A stretch of DNA of 64,000 nt from Phormidium tenue FACHB-1050 (GCF_014696925.1 NZ_JACJQY010000018.1:1-64000); one strand, 5' to 3'; positions 32,350-41,467 are shown, counted from the stretch's first letter. The notes: a model not told the origin generated them from the letters alone. Program-made: numbers and translations.

Positions 32350-32730
32350 TTATGATTTTGCGGCACGGGCATATGACTTCCACGTTATCAAAGAACCAAT
32401 TGCAAATAGGATACATTCGACAATTATAAAAAAGAGTGAACTTGTGTTGCCAGTTGTCTGTTGGTAGAAACTAGCGGCGAACATTCGGAACAGTCCGAGA
32501 GCCAGCAAGAACCAGCCACAGATTGTAATCAACAGAGTCCAGTTACGTTGCCATAGGTTATGCGATCGCACAATTGCCAAACCCGCGACAAACATGAGAA
32601 CTCCAGAGAGGTAGACGACTGGCGGGATCTGTTCGTCGTAGAGATGCGGTTGAATAAGCGGAAACTCCGAAGCAACCATTACCATCAGGGTTGGACCTAG
32701 CAGCTCTCCTATACGCTTCGAGTTCTTCAT
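32350..32730 (-). CDS. four-helix membrane protein, unknown
   Basis: 126 residues with four hydrophobic segments (GPTLMVMVASEFPLI, VVYLSGVLMFVAGLAIV, WTLLITICGWFLLALGLFRM, LFFIIVECILFAIGSLITW). It overlaps the end of the CPBP gene by 4 bases, so they were cotranscribed. No family recognised. Confidence 0.75.
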   Translation of the reverse strand: MKNSKRIGELLGPTLMVMVASEFPLIQPHLYDEQIPPVVYLSGVLMFVAGLAIVRSHNLWQRNWTLLITICGWFLLALGLFRMFAASFYQQTTGNTSSLFFIIVECILFAIGSLITWKSYARAAKS

Positions 32731-33326
32731 GCCACACCTTTCGATGCGGATTGTTCTAAAAAACGATATTCACTCAGAGTTTCTGTTCCCCATAGCCAAG
32801 TTATGGCGATCGTTGTAATGGCTAATAAAACAGCACCGATAAGGATACCTGCGGATAAAGCACTAAACCTTTCTTGTATAGTATCGATCGCATAACCCAT
32901 ATAGCCAGTTTCTTCGGCAGCAGCTCCAAGAAAGAACAAACAAAAGAGAAAAGGGATAGAAAGAAAAGGAATATGAAAGTTAAATGGAAGCGGTAATCCT
33001 AAGAGATAAATGATGATGTATATCAACACATATACTAAACATGGCAGAGATACTGCACACCCGTACCATATCTTTTGGGTGATTCTTGGGAAATCTAAAA
33101 TCCTTTTAAACAGTTTTTTAACACCAATAAGTCCTTCTTCTTTATAAACGAGAATGCTAGCAGCAATCGTTGGTGTGAATGCAGCTAAAATGTCTGTTAT
33201 AGGAATATCTAACGGTAATCCTTTTACATCAATTCTTGTTTCAATTATCCATAAAGGGATAGAAAGTCCAAAAACAAGTAGAAAGAATTTTAATGGTGAA
33301 TGGTTCTCTGGGTAGCTGTTATTCAT
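32727..33326 (-). CDS. CPBP intramembrane protease, internally deleted
   Basis: About 199 residues from MNNSYPENHS. It has the CPBP N-terminal helices and the glutamate motif AAAEETGYMGY. After ALSAGILIGAV it jumps straight to LLAITTIAITWLWGTETL, which resembles the last helix of the family. The usual middle part with the conserved WALWH-type and FHA-type histidines is missing. So the frame is intact, but the protein probably lacks protease activity. Directly downstream of a second broken CPBP copy. Confidence 0.72.
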   Translation of the reverse strand: MNNSYPENHSPLKFFLLVFGLSIPLWIIETRIDVKGLPLDIPITDILAAFTPTIAASILVYKEEGLIGVKKLFKRILDFPRITQKIWYGCAVSLPCLVYVLIYIIIYLLGLPLPFNFHIPFLSIPFLFCLFFLGAAAEETGYMGYAIDTIQERFSALSAGILIGAVLLAITTIAITWLWGTETLSEYRFLEQSASKGVA

Positions 33327-33613
33327 GATTGTCATTAAGTGAAGTTCTTTTTCTGGGTTTGAAATTATTGTTTAATATAAGGGGGTTCTTACGGCTATAG
33401 GCAATTCCTAAACAGATAGAGACTATTAGCTCAAGGGAAAAAACTACAATTACTTTCCAATCCAAATCTAGCAGTAAGGTTCCATTATTGCCGACATATA
33501 GAGCTAATCCAATACATCCATTAAACCAAGCATGACTTAATACACAAAGGAATAAGTTGTTTGTGTATTTATAAAGAGTTGTAAAACTAGCAGTTAAAAT
33601 TATTCCTGAAAAC
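33319..33613 (-). pseudogene. C-terminal CPBP fragment
   Basis: Reading the minus strand from 33613: TPFSGIILTASFTTLYKYTN, NLFLCVLSHAWFNGCIGLAL, then a final helix VIVVFSLELIVSICLGIAYS and stop at 33319. This is the C-terminal half of a CPBP protease (SHAWFNG carries the late histidine). The N-terminal half is absent: an IS-like 130-bp element sits exactly at the break. The stop overlaps the start of the next CPBP gene. Not in the ORF track because it has no start codon. Confidence 0.7.
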
Positions 33614-33743
33614 GGCGTTGTTGCACAAATAAGCCAATCCCCACAAAGATTTCAGCGGTTTGGATCTAGAAAAAACGGTATTTTTATGCGGATTTATAGC
33701 CTCAAGCCCTTAGTACGTAAGGATTTAATCATGCAACAAAGCC
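33614..33743. mobile_element. 130-bp IS-derived element at a gene break
   Basis: Ends GGCGTTGTTGCACAA and, at the other side, GGCTTTGTTGCATGA (inverted), resembling IS5-type terminal repeats as I remember them. No transposase inside. On its far side the minus strand reads ATGAAAAAAATG before the element, possibly the lost start of the CPBP gene. Confidence 0.65.
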
Positions 33744-33784
33744 ATTTTTTTCATTGTTTTACTTTTTTTTAATTGTTCTTAAGT

Positions 33785-34450
33785 CTAACGTTTCTTGATT
33801 TCTCCTAAGCCTTTCACAGATTCCGTAACTTGAGGAGAACCAATATATTCTATTGAGCCTAGCCCTAAGATAGATGCGTCTAATTGCTCACTCACATTGA
33901 CTACCGCGCTACCTACACCTTTATTGCGAACTTTAGCTTGTTTTACCTTCAAATCTTCACCATTAAAGCTGCCGACCCCAGAGAGAGAAAGATCCAATAC
34001 ATCCACATTTCCCGCGATCGCTATACTACCCACTCCATCCAGCGAAACCGATAAATGTTTACCTTGAATATCCTTCACTTCAATACTACCGACTCCATTG
34101 ATATCTAGTCTCTCCAAGCTTTTGATCTCCACCAAGAACTCAATGGGCTGAGTCGGATCGATACTGGAAGAGTTAATGTTATTGATGTATAGAGTTTGAC
34201 CAGAGACACGACTTTCTAGGATTGGTAGGATATTATCCTCAGCGATAATTGTGAGAGATTCTTTGCCAGTCTGCTGGATCTTGAGTTTGCCCACAGATTT
34301 AAAGATAATTGATGAAAATGTCGTAACTTCTCTGGATTCAGTTTTAATGATTCCCGATCCTCTAATCCCATTCCAATTTAAAGAGCAGGCGGTAAACAGA
34401 CTTAAAGTTGCTAAAAATAGAACCAAATGGGATATTAATTTACTTCTCAT
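33785..34450 (-). CDS. head-GIN (DUF2807) lipoprotein
   Basis: 221 residues. A lipoprotein signal with lipobox LFTAC (Cys about 22). Then the right-handed parallel-beta repeat of the DUF2807 head-GIN domain: GSGIIKTESREVTTFSSIIF, VGKLKIQQTGKESLTI, LDGVGSIAIAGNVDVLDLSL, SGVGSFNGEDLKVKQAKV, GVGSAVVNVSEQLDASILGL. It is exported and membrane-anchored; an adhesin or periplasmic scaffold is possible but the role is unknown. Confidence 0.85.
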   Translation of the reverse strand: MRSKLISHLVLFLATLSLFTACSLNWNGIRGSGIIKTESREVTTFSSIIFKSVGKLKIQQTGKESLTIIAEDNILPILESRVSGQTLYINNINSSSIDPTQPIEFLVEIKSLERLDINGVGSIEVKDIQGKHLSVSLDGVGSIAIAGNVDVLDLSLSGVGSFNGEDLKVKQAKVRNKGVGSAVVNVSEQLDASILGLGSIEYIGSPQVTESVKGLGEIKKR

Positions 34451-34495
34451 TAAATCACTCGGTTTTCATCGTGATTTCTCTTTGATTTGTTTAGA

Positions 34496-34592
34496 ATTAG
34501 GGCTTACGCCAAAGAACGAAATGTAAAGGCAGTTCAGGAATTACCACTACGACAAAATGTAGAATTCAAGTCGTTTTTGCGTAAACCCTAAG
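34496..34592. mobile_element. MITE, TTAGGGCTTACGC ends
   Basis: TTAGGGCTTACGCCAAAGAA at one side and TTTTTGCGTAAACCCTAA at the other pair at most positions. The middle (AAATGTAAAGGCAGTTCAGG) matches the element at 21980-22060. Confidence 0.65.
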
Positions 34593-34659
34593 ATTTGGAA
34601 TTGAAAATTGCTCTCCTACGCCCAGAGAGGGAATAGGAGAAACATGTAAATTGGCAAGC

Positions 34660-35955
34660 CTACGCCGATCTAGTAGTATTTGGCATCTTGTAACTCCAAG
34701 CTTGCTCATGCATAATTGATCGCGCTAGCACATGACGATAGAGTTCGCTCAACTGAATCGTTACTCCAGCCCAACTAAATCGTTGATTCACATTGGCAGA
34801 TGCTTGTTTACGCATTTTCCTGACCCATAAATCATCAAATAGAATGCGGTAAATGCTGCTAGCAAAAGCTTCAGTATCTTTCGGCTCAACTAAAAGTCCA
34901 GTTTCTTCAGGAATAATCGTAAACTTTAGTCCACCGACATTAGAAGCAACCACAGGTACGCCACAAGCCATAGCCTCGATCGCTACTAATCCAAAGGGTT
35001 CGTAATGACTAGGAATTACACACACATCAGACGCAGTATAGTACATCGGCAAAATATCATGCCCAATCCTACCCGCAAAGAGAGTGTTGTCCTTCAAGCC
35101 TAAGTCATTGACGATGTTTTCAATCCTTTTTCTCTCATCTCCATCAGGCATATTTGCAGAACTTCCACCGACAATGATCAGCTTCAGGTTGGGGATATTC
35201 TTCTCCTTTAGCAGGGCACAAGCTCTTACTAAAGTCTCAATACCCTTTCGTTCGTCAAATCTACCCACATAAAGAATCACCTTTTCATGAGTACCTAATT
35301 TCAAATGTGTCCGCGCATGAGCCTTAGAGGTTAACCGAAAGTTATCAGTATCGGTTCCGCAGGGAATTATTTCAATTTGCCCACGGGTTGAAACAAGCGA
35401 TCGCAAAGTTTCTTGCTCTTGAGGACTGGTCGCCACCACACAATTAGCCCGCTCTAAAATCTCTCGCTCAATCCGCAGACGAGTATTCGCAACTTGAGGG
35501 ATTTCCACCAAAGACTGATACTTCACCGCTCCCAGAGAATGATAAGTATGCACCAACTGAATATTACTGGTTTTCTGTAACTCCAGTCCCGCCCATGCAG
35601 ATAGCCAATAATTAGTATGAATTAATGGATAATTTAGACCTTGAGTCCTTTGAAAAGATTGGAATGAACTCACAAACTCTGGCATATGTTCAAACAATCT
35701 ATCTCTAGGAATATATGTTTCTGCACCTGCTTTGAGTCGGATCGTTCGGCAATGGGGCGAATGCTGCACAATCTCATCATCGTCAGCATGGACTTTGCGA
35801 GTAAACATATCTACATGCCAACCCAAAGCCGCAAGGGTTTCGCCCACATGACGCACATATACATTTTGTCCACCAGCCTCCTCTAATCCGATCTCAGCCG
35901 CAGGGTCCGCATGATCAGAAATGAGGGCGATCGCCTGTCTATTCAAACTCAACAT
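34660..35955 (-). CDS. glycosyltransferase family 4
   Basis: 431 residues. N-terminal Rossmann domain with GGQNVYVRHVGETLAALGWH, HTNYWLSAWAGLEL and PHxxH-like HTYHSLGAVKYQSL. C-terminal domain with VILYVGRFDERKGIETLVRA and EPFGLVAIEAMACGVPVVAS, the E-x7-E donor site of GT4 retaining enzymes. The SPS/inositol-phosphate-glycosyltransferase-like N-terminus hints at sugar-phosphate or exopolysaccharide acceptors, but specificity is not readable. AAGGAG lies upstream. The next GT4 gene is upstream on the same strand. Confidence 0.88.
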   Translation of the reverse strand: MLSLNRQAIALISDHADPAAEIGLEEAGGQNVYVRHVGETLAALGWHVDMFTRKVHADDDEIVQHSPHCRTIRLKAGAETYIPRDRLFEHMPEFVSSFQSFQRTQGLNYPLIHTNYWLSAWAGLELQKTSNIQLVHTYHSLGAVKYQSLVEIPQVANTRLRIEREILERANCVVATSPQEQETLRSLVSTRGQIEIIPCGTDTDNFRLTSKAHARTHLKLGTHEKVILYVGRFDERKGIETLVRACALLKEKNIPNLKLIIVGGSSANMPDGDERKRIENIVNDLGLKDNTLFAGRIGHDILPMYYTASDVCVIPSHYEPFGLVAIEAMACGVPVVASNVGGLKFTIIPEETGLLVEPKDTEAFASSIYRILFDDLWVRKMRKQASANVNQRFSWAGVTIQLSELYRHVLARSIMHEQAWSYKMPNTTRSA

Positions 35956-36012
35956 AGTGTTCTTCTCCTTGTAATAATATTCAGAACCCTCTCCCTTAGC
36001 CTCTCTCTCCTA

Positions 36013-36156
36013 CCGTTTACACACAATCTGTAGGTTTTAGATCCCCCCCATCCCCCCTTAAAAAGGGGGGAGAATTTTCTTCTTCCCCCTTTTTAAGGGG
36101 GATTGAGGGGGAGCATTAGTAACCCACGCTGTAGCTGATAACTTGTGTGTATGCCG
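36013..36156. mobile_element. MITE, TGTGTACACACAAGTT family, copy 3 (inverted)
   Basis: CGTTTACACACAATCTGTAG and AACTTGTGTGTATGCCG ends surround the C/G-run core in the orientation opposite to 6283-6438. It separates the two glycosyltransferase genes. Confidence 0.65.
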
Positions 36157-36221
36157 TAGCTTCCGCAGAAGATGAAAAAAATTTCCTTCTCCCAATAAGC
36201 GATGGGGCTGGAAAGTGAGAG

Positions 36222-37292
36222 CTATTGCATTACCAAATCGCGCCTCTGCCCGTTTCGAGAATATTTCTCTGCCAAAATCTTCTGATATACGGCTTCATAG
36301 CCATCTGCCATGCGTTTCGCCGTGAAATTCATCAGAACATGATCCCGACAAGCACGCCGATCTAGCTGATCAACAATTGCGATCGCATCTACACATTCAG
36401 CAACAGACTTACAGAGAAATCCACTAACTCCGTGAGCAATCACCTCAGGTGCAGAGCCTAAACTCAAGGCAATCACAGGCGTTCCTGTGACCATTGATTC
36501 AATCATCACCAGTCCAAAAGGTTCTTTCCACGTAATTGGGAAGAGCGTAGCTACAGCCCCCCCCATGAGAATACTTTTTTGATGGTGATTTGCTTCACCA
36601 AGGAATTCGATTTGTTCACCATCAATATGGGGAAGGATTTGACTTTCAAAGTATTCCACATCCACAGCATCAACTTTTCCAGCCATCTTGAGATGCCATC
36701 CAGAACGTTTTGCAATTTCAATGGCTAGGTGAGTTCCCTTTTCAGGAGACATGCGACCCAAAAAAGCCAGATATGGTGGATTTTCGGGTTGGGTATGAAA
36801 GTTATAAGTATCAGGAGCAATGCCGTTATAAACTGTGGATACATAGTTTAAGCCTAAACTTGCATCCCTTTGTGAGTTGGAAATACTAATGAATGGTTGA
36901 TTTCGCACATGGCTAAATAGCTTCTGATTGTCAGGTGTAAAAATGCCGTGGAGAGTATGAACTGTAGGCGTTTTTACTAAGTTGGTATAGGGTAATGCTA
37001 CACAACCAACATGGGAATGAATTATGTCAAATTGAGCAGCATTTTCGTATACACGGCTCATATTTAACATGTCATAGATATTGGGATCTTTAACGCTATT
37101 ATCCAAGCGTAAGGCTCTAGGATGTACTGATTCTAATTTGGCTGAAGTTGTAGAATCTCCTGAAGCAAATAGAGTGACATCATGACCACGCTTGACTAAT
37201 TCTTCGGTGAGTAGGCTGACCACAAGTTCAGTACCGCCATAGGCGGGGGGAGGAACCTGTTCCCATAGTGGGGCAACTTGGGCAATTCTCAT
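36222..37292 (-). CDS. glycosyltransferase family 4
   Basis: 356 residues from MRIAQVAPLWEQVPPPAYGG (GATAGGAG upstream; the extra 11 residues in the ORF track lack a ribosome site). GGTELVVSLLTEELVKRGHD marks the acceptor side; YLAFLGRMSPEKGTHLAIEI and EPFGLVMIESMVTGTPVIAL with E-x7-E mark the donor side. Probably adds hexose to a lipid or polysaccharide precursor. Possibly cotranscribed with the next GT4 despite the intervening MITE. Confidence 0.88.
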   Translation of the reverse strand: MRIAQVAPLWEQVPPPAYGGTELVVSLLTEELVKRGHDVTLFASGDSTTSAKLESVHPRALRLDNSVKDPNIYDMLNMSRVYENAAQFDIIHSHVGCVALPYTNLVKTPTVHTLHGIFTPDNQKLFSHVRNQPFISISNSQRDASLGLNYVSTVYNGIAPDTYNFHTQPENPPYLAFLGRMSPEKGTHLAIEIAKRSGWHLKMAGKVDAVDVEYFESQILPHIDGEQIEFLGEANHHQKSILMGGAVATLFPITWKEPFGLVMIESMVTGTPVIALSLGSAPEVIAHGVSGFLCKSVAECVDAIAIVDQLDRRACRDHVLMNFTAKRMADGYEAVYQKILAEKYSRNGQRRDLVMQ

Positions 37293-37500
37293 TATGAATC
37301 TCCTATCTATAACCTTAAAATACAAGCGATTATCACGGCTGTTTTTTAAAGTTGTTATCTTACTAAAGAAGACTATAAATGAGCACTGTTTGATATCGTG
37401 TATAACGAGATTTATGAATAATTTGATTTGTATAAGAATTTCCTTAAGTACAACAATAAAAATTTAATCTTTACAAATAATTTGATAAAAATCGCTTAAT

Positions 37501-37591
37501 TATAGCAATCCTAAATGGTTTGTGGAAGCGTACCCCTTCGGGGTACGCTTCCACAAACCCAAAAATCTACAAATGATTTACGAATGCTATA
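37501..37591. mobile_element. MITE, TATAGCAATCCT family, copy 3
   Basis: TATAGCAATCCTAAATGGTT and ACAAATGATTTACGAATGCTATA ends; the centre is a perfect 19-bp stem GTTTGTGGAAGCGTACCCC with loop TTC (37518-37558). Confidence 0.75.
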
Positions 37592-37639
37592 GACGAGTAT
37601 AGTGTGTTTGATAAATTAGAGGCGATGCAATTTGATATC

Positions 37640-37694
37640 AAAACCCAAATAGTGTGAGGCGGCGCGAAGCGCCGCCTCACACTATTTGGGTTTT
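37640..37694. repeat. 26-bp-stem hairpin, 3-nt loop
   Basis: AAAACCCAAATAGTGTGAGG continues to CGGCGC, loop GAA, perfect complement. Followed by ATGTCCTAACAAGAATGGCG and ACAGCTATA, the right end of the TATAGCTGTCG element family. The stem is identical to that at 45389-45443. Confidence 0.8.
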
Positions 37695-37754
37695 ATGTCC
37701 TAACAAGAATGGCGACAGCTATAACTTTACAAGAGATACTACCTTCCCACCCAA

Positions 37755-37950
37755 TAACACCAATTCACGAAAGTGTTGCAACACTTTTATGAATTAAAAA
37801 CCAAACCCAGTAAAGTCTTTAAATACACAAAATTGTATTTTGGTATAATACCAATCCCCAAAAGTGTTGCCACACTTTTGGGGATTAAAAACCAAACCCA
37901 GTAAGGTTTTTAAAAGCACAAAATGGCTACGTCATTTTGTGCTTTGGTAT
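37755..37950. repeat. two copies of an ATACCAA double hairpin
   Basis: First copy (37761-37848) is degenerate. The second has AATCCCCAAAAGTGT-TGCC-ACACTTTTGGGGATT (37853-37886), the link AAAAACCAAACCCAGTAAGG, then AAAGCACAAAATG-GCTACGT-CATTTTGTGCTTT (37913-37945) and TTGGTAT. The same composite ends 45481-45542. Confidence 0.75.
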
Positions 37951-38191
37951 AGTTTAGTTGTTCGGCTATTGAGAAAAAATAACGTTGGACGATCGCGATC
38001 GCAGTTTGTGTTTAGAAAAGGCGATCGCACTCAAGAAATTTGATCAGCCAAATCCGTCTGGTCTACGCGATTCTCCAATTTATTGGTTAGCTAAATCGTA
38101 ATCGATATATTTGTGTCTTTTTTATTGGCTTAAAATAGACGTTTTAGAACCCATACCACATTAGCTGACTAGAGCCTAATCTTGTAAAGTC

Positions 38192-39355
38192 CTACATCAA
38201 TCCTGACAACGCTTTTATCAAGCGCTGATTTTCGCGTTCTAGACGTACAGCTACTCGGAAATAGCGATCGCCTAATTCTGGGAAACTCAGACAATCACGA
38301 ATGAGAATCTTATCTCTTTGTAATAGTTCTTTTTGCAAAATAGAACCTGCAATTTCTGTTTTGACTAATAGATAATTTGCAGAATTTGGTAAGGGATTTA
38401 AACCTGATATTTGTGACAAGCCTTTCAATAGTTGCGATTTAGCACTTTTTAACCAATCCCATGTTTGTTGCTGAAATTCTATATCTTCTAATACGGCAAT
38501 ACCTGCGGCGGCTGCTAAACTATTGACACACCAAGGATCGCGCCATGCTTGCCAACGTTGCAAACGGTCGGGATGGGCGATCGCATAGCCAAGTCTCAAT
38601 GCTGGCAAGCTGTAGAACTTAGTCAGCGATCGCAAAATCACTAAATTAGGATGAGATGGAACTAAATCGATTAGACTTTGTTGCTGATCTGGCGTGAGAA
38701 AATCCATAAACGCTTCATCAATCACTACCAAAGCAAACCTCTCTAAATAAGGTAAAATACTTTCTCTCGTAAATAAATAGCCTGTCGGATTATGGGGATT
38801 ATTGATTAAGATTCCTTTGGCATGAGAATCAGAGATTTCTGGTAGTTCCTCATTAAAATTTACTTCTTGATTTCCAAATAGAAATGGATATCTTTCCACT
38901 TCACAATCAAAGGTTTTTAGAGCGCGGTAGTAGTCAGTAAAAGCAGGTGTAAACAGAACCGTTGAAGATAACTGTGAAAGATCACGTCCTACCCAAGTTA
39001 ATAGCTCCGCCACACCGTTACCAGCTAAAATCCACTCTGATGACAATTGATGAAACTTGCCTAAAGCTTCTCTGAGTAATGTATATTCAGGGTCAGGATA
39101 ATGGCTCAAATCAGCTAAATGGGACTGAATCGCGGCAATCGCTGATTTAGGTACACCAAGAGGGTTTATACTTGCCGAAAAATCTAAGATTTGCTCTGGT
39201 GATATATCAGCCATACTCGCCGCCCATTGACGATTTCCTCCATGTATTGGGCGTAGTATTGGGCGTAAGTAATCAGACGATTGCATAGTTTTTTGTTTAG
39301 ATTTTAGTTCAGGTACATTACTTACTTTAAATGCTTGCTCTTGCAAGATTTTCAT
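38192..39355 (-). CDS. cobD: threonine-phosphate decarboxylase, cobalamin synthesis
   Basis: 387 residues. PLP-dependent fold I enzyme similar to histidinol-phosphate aminotransferase: HGGNRQWAASMADISPEQIL, DFSASINPLGVPKSAIAAIQ, HYPDPEYTLLREALGKFHQL, INNPHNPTGYLF and the PLP lysine in RSLTKFYSLPALRLGYAIAH. It would make (R)-1-amino-2-propanol phosphate for the corrinoid side chain. The first 23 residues may not be native; MQSSDYL at 39286 is an alternative start. Other cobalamin genes (cbiD, cobM) are 6 kb away. Confidence 0.85.
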   Translation of the reverse strand: MKILQEQAFKVSNVPELKSKQKTMQSSDYLRPILRPIHGGNRQWAASMADISPEQILDFSASINPLGVPKSAIAAIQSHLADLSHYPDPEYTLLREALGKFHQLSSEWILAGNGVAELLTWVGRDLSQLSSTVLFTPAFTDYYRALKTFDCEVERYPFLFGNQEVNFNEELPEISDSHAKGILINNPHNPTGYLFTRESILPYLERFALVVIDEAFMDFLTPDQQQSLIDLVPSHPNLVILRSLTKFYSLPALRLGYAIAHPDRLQRWQAWRDPWCVNSLAAAAGIAVLEDIEFQQQTWDWLKSAKSQLLKGLSQISGLNPLPNSANYLLVKTEIAGSILQKELLQRDKILIRDCLSFPELGDRYFRVAVRLERENQRLIKALSGLM

Positions 39356-39391
39356 TATTGCTCAGGAGCGCCAACTATAGCTGTCGCCAAC

Positions 39392-39436
39392 CCAGAAAGT
39401 GAGTAGCAGCGCGAAGTACCGTTACTCACTTTCTGG
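39392..39436. repeat. half element with 14-bp stem
   Basis: TATAGCTGTCGCCAACC (39376) leads into CCAGAAAGTGAGTA ... TACTCACTTTCTGG with an imperfect GCAGCGCGAAGTACCGT apex. The right terminal repeat of the family is missing. Confidence 0.6.
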
Positions 39437-39514
39437 TTTTTAAATGTTCGGTCACACAACTTACGGGAATACAGGTTAAGCTAGGATTAATCATCGCTTC
39501 TTACGTCACAATCT

Positions 39515-40813
39515 ATGCTACGAATTGTCACCCAGAGAACTGAAGCAGAATCCGAAATCAAGCGGATTTGCGATCGCATCTATGATGATCAGATGATCCA
39601 CAAGGAAGCCACTGTCACCGAGATCATTCAAACGGTCAGACGCAAAGGTGATACAGCCCTTCTGCACTATACCTCTGAGTTTGATGGTCAGGACTTTACA
39701 GCGGCGGAACTGCGCGTCAGTGGATCGGAACTTGATGCTGCTTATCAGCAAGTCAAAGGCGGACTGCTCAAAGCGATCGAATTAGCGCATCAGCGTATCG
39801 AAGAATTTCATAAAATGCGTGTGCCAAAAAGCTGGGTACATTTTGGCGATAAAGATGTCGTGTTGGGCAAACGTTACACACCTGTTGACTCGGCTGGTAT
39901 TTATATCCCTGGGGGGAAAGCCGCCTATCCAAGTACTGTTTTGATGAATGCTGTACCTGCAAGAGTCGCAGGGGTAAAGAAGATTGTAATGGTTACGCCC
40001 CCAGGGCAAGAACGCACAATCAATCCTGCGATTTTAGTAGCTGCTCAAGTGGCAGGTGTAGAAGAAATTTATCGTGTGGGTGGAGCGCAAGCGATCGCTG
40101 CATTAGCCTATGGAACGGAAACTATTCCTAAAGTTGATGTAATCACAGGGCCAGGCAACATCTATGTCACCCTTGCGAAAAAACAAGTGTTTGGGCGGGT
40201 TGGTATCGACTCGATCGCGGGGCCATCAGAAGTTTTAATCATTGCGGATGCGAGTGCTAACCCCACCTATGTCGCCGCAGATATGCTTGCTCAAGCAGAG
40301 CATGATCAGATGGCAGCTTCGATCCTGCTCACCAATGATTCGCGCCTTGCTAATCGTGTCTGTGAAGAAGTCAATCGGATGCTGGAAAATCATCCCCGTC
40401 GGATGATGACCGAAAAGGCGATCGCCCACTATGGCTTAATTGTCGTTGTCGATAGTCTGAAAACTGCCGCCGAACTCTCAAATCAATTTGCTCCCGAACA
40501 TCTAGAACTTGAAGTCGAAGAACCTTGGCAATTAGTCGATCAAATCCGTCATGCGGGAGCTATTTTTATCGGACATTCTACACCTGAAGCCGTGGGGGAT
40601 TATTTAGCAGGTCCAAATCATACTTTACCTACCTGTGGCGGAGCGCGTTATTCCTCGGCGCTGGGTGTCGAGACTTTCCTTAAACATTCCAGTTTGATTC
40701 AGTACAGCCCCGAAGCCTTAAAAGAAGTGTCAGGAGCGATCGCTTTATTAACCGAAGCCGAAGGCTTGCCCTCACACGGTGATTCAGTCAGATTACGTCT
40801 ACAAGATCTGTAA
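39515..40813 (+). CDS. hisD: histidinol dehydrogenase
   Basis: 432 residues, standard length. Signatures: GIYIPGGKAAYPSTVLMNAV, GGAQAIAALAYGTETIPKVD, GPGNIYVTLAKKQVF, IDSIAGPSEVLIIADASANP, and the zinc ligand region DMLAQAEHDQMAASILLT plus QFAPEHLELEVEEP. It performs the last two steps of histidine synthesis (histidinol to histidine, two NAD). The six-base gap to the Uma2 gene suggests readthrough. Confidence 0.97.
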   Translation: MLRIVTQRTEAESEIKRICDRIYDDQMIHKEATVTEIIQTVRRKGDTALLHYTSEFDGQDFTAAELRVSGSELDAAYQQVKGGLLKAIELAHQRIEEFHKMRVPKSWVHFGDKDVVLGKRYTPVDSAGIYIPGGKAAYPSTVLMNAVPARVAGVKKIVMVTPPGQERTINPAILVAAQVAGVEEIYRVGGAQAIAALAYGTETIPKVDVITGPGNIYVTLAKKQVFGRVGIDSIAGPSEVLIIADASANPTYVAADMLAQAEHDQMAASILLTNDSRLANRVCEEVNRMLENHPRRMMTEKAIAHYGLIVVVDSLKTAAELSNQFAPEHLELEVEEPWQLVDQIRHAGAIFIGHSTPEAVGDYLAGPNHTLPTCGGARYSSALGVETFLKHSSLIQYSPEALKEVSGAIALLTEAEGLPSHGDSVRLRLQDL

Positions 40814-40818
40814 TAGCT

Positions 40819-41436
40819 ATGGTTATAGCCAATTCCCTACCAACATTAACAATTCTGGAAAACGGCGATCGCCTGAATCGCGTTGAATTTGAGCGGCGTT
40901 ATACATCCTCAAACATTAAAAAAGCGGAACTCATCGAAGGACTTGTATACGTGGCATCTCCCTTACGTTTTACCCCCCATGCTAAACCTCATAGTCAAAT
41001 CATTGGTTGGCTAATTACCTACCAGTCCATGAGGACTGACTTAGAAGTTGGCATTGAGCCAACAGTCCGACTGGATGCTGATAATGAACCGCAACCAGAT
41101 GCAGTCTTATTTCGGCTAGGTGGTAATGCTCAAGTTGATGAGGATGGCTATATTACAGGCTCACCCGAATTAATTGTCGAAATTGCCGCGAGTACTGTTT
41201 CCTATGATTTGCACGCTAAAAAACGCGCCTATGAACGTAATGGGGTAAAAGAATACATTGTTTGGCGGACATTGGATCAACAAATTGATTGGTTTGTTTT
41301 AGAGAATGGTCAATATGTGGAATTAGCTCCCAATGCCGCAGGAATTATTCATAGTCGGGAATTTGAAGGCTTACGGCTCAATGTATCAGCTATCTTAAAT
41401 GGTGACATATCAACAGTTCTCAAAACATTGCAATAA
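40819..41436 (+). CDS. Uma2 family nuclease-like protein
   Basis: 205 residues. It has AELIEGLVYVASPLRFTPHA, EPQPDAVLFRLGG (P-D of the PD-(D/E)xK core), SPELIVEIAASTVSYDLHAK (E-I, then K) and KEYIVWRTLDQQIDWFVLEN. Directly after hisD, six bases apart. Role unknown; family is expanded in cyanobacteria. Ends at a bidirectional terminator. Confidence 0.88.
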   Translation: MVIANSLPTLTILENGDRLNRVEFERRYTSSNIKKAELIEGLVYVASPLRFTPHAKPHSQIIGWLITYQSMRTDLEVGIEPTVRLDADNEPQPDAVLFRLGGNAQVDEDGYITGSPELIVEIAASTVSYDLHAKKRAYERNGVKEYIVWRTLDQQIDWFVLENGQYVELAPNAAGIIHSREFEGLRLNVSAILNGDISTVLKTLQ

Positions 41437-41467
41437 AAAAGAACCTCCCGTTGGGAGGTTCTTTTTT
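41435..41467. terminator. bidirectional terminator
   Basis: AAAAAAGAACCTCCC-GTT-GGGAGGTTCTTTTTT between convergent Uma2 and thrC genes; runs of A and T serve both strands. It overlaps both stop codons. Confidence 0.92.

Larger units (their letters stand above)
37326..38191. other. 870-bp repeat-rich non-coding region
   Basis: No gene. It holds a TATAGCAATCCT MITE, a 26-bp-stem hairpin, and two copies of a double hairpin of the ATACCAA type. The rest is A/T-rich with HIP1 sites near 38000. Confidence 0.75.
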
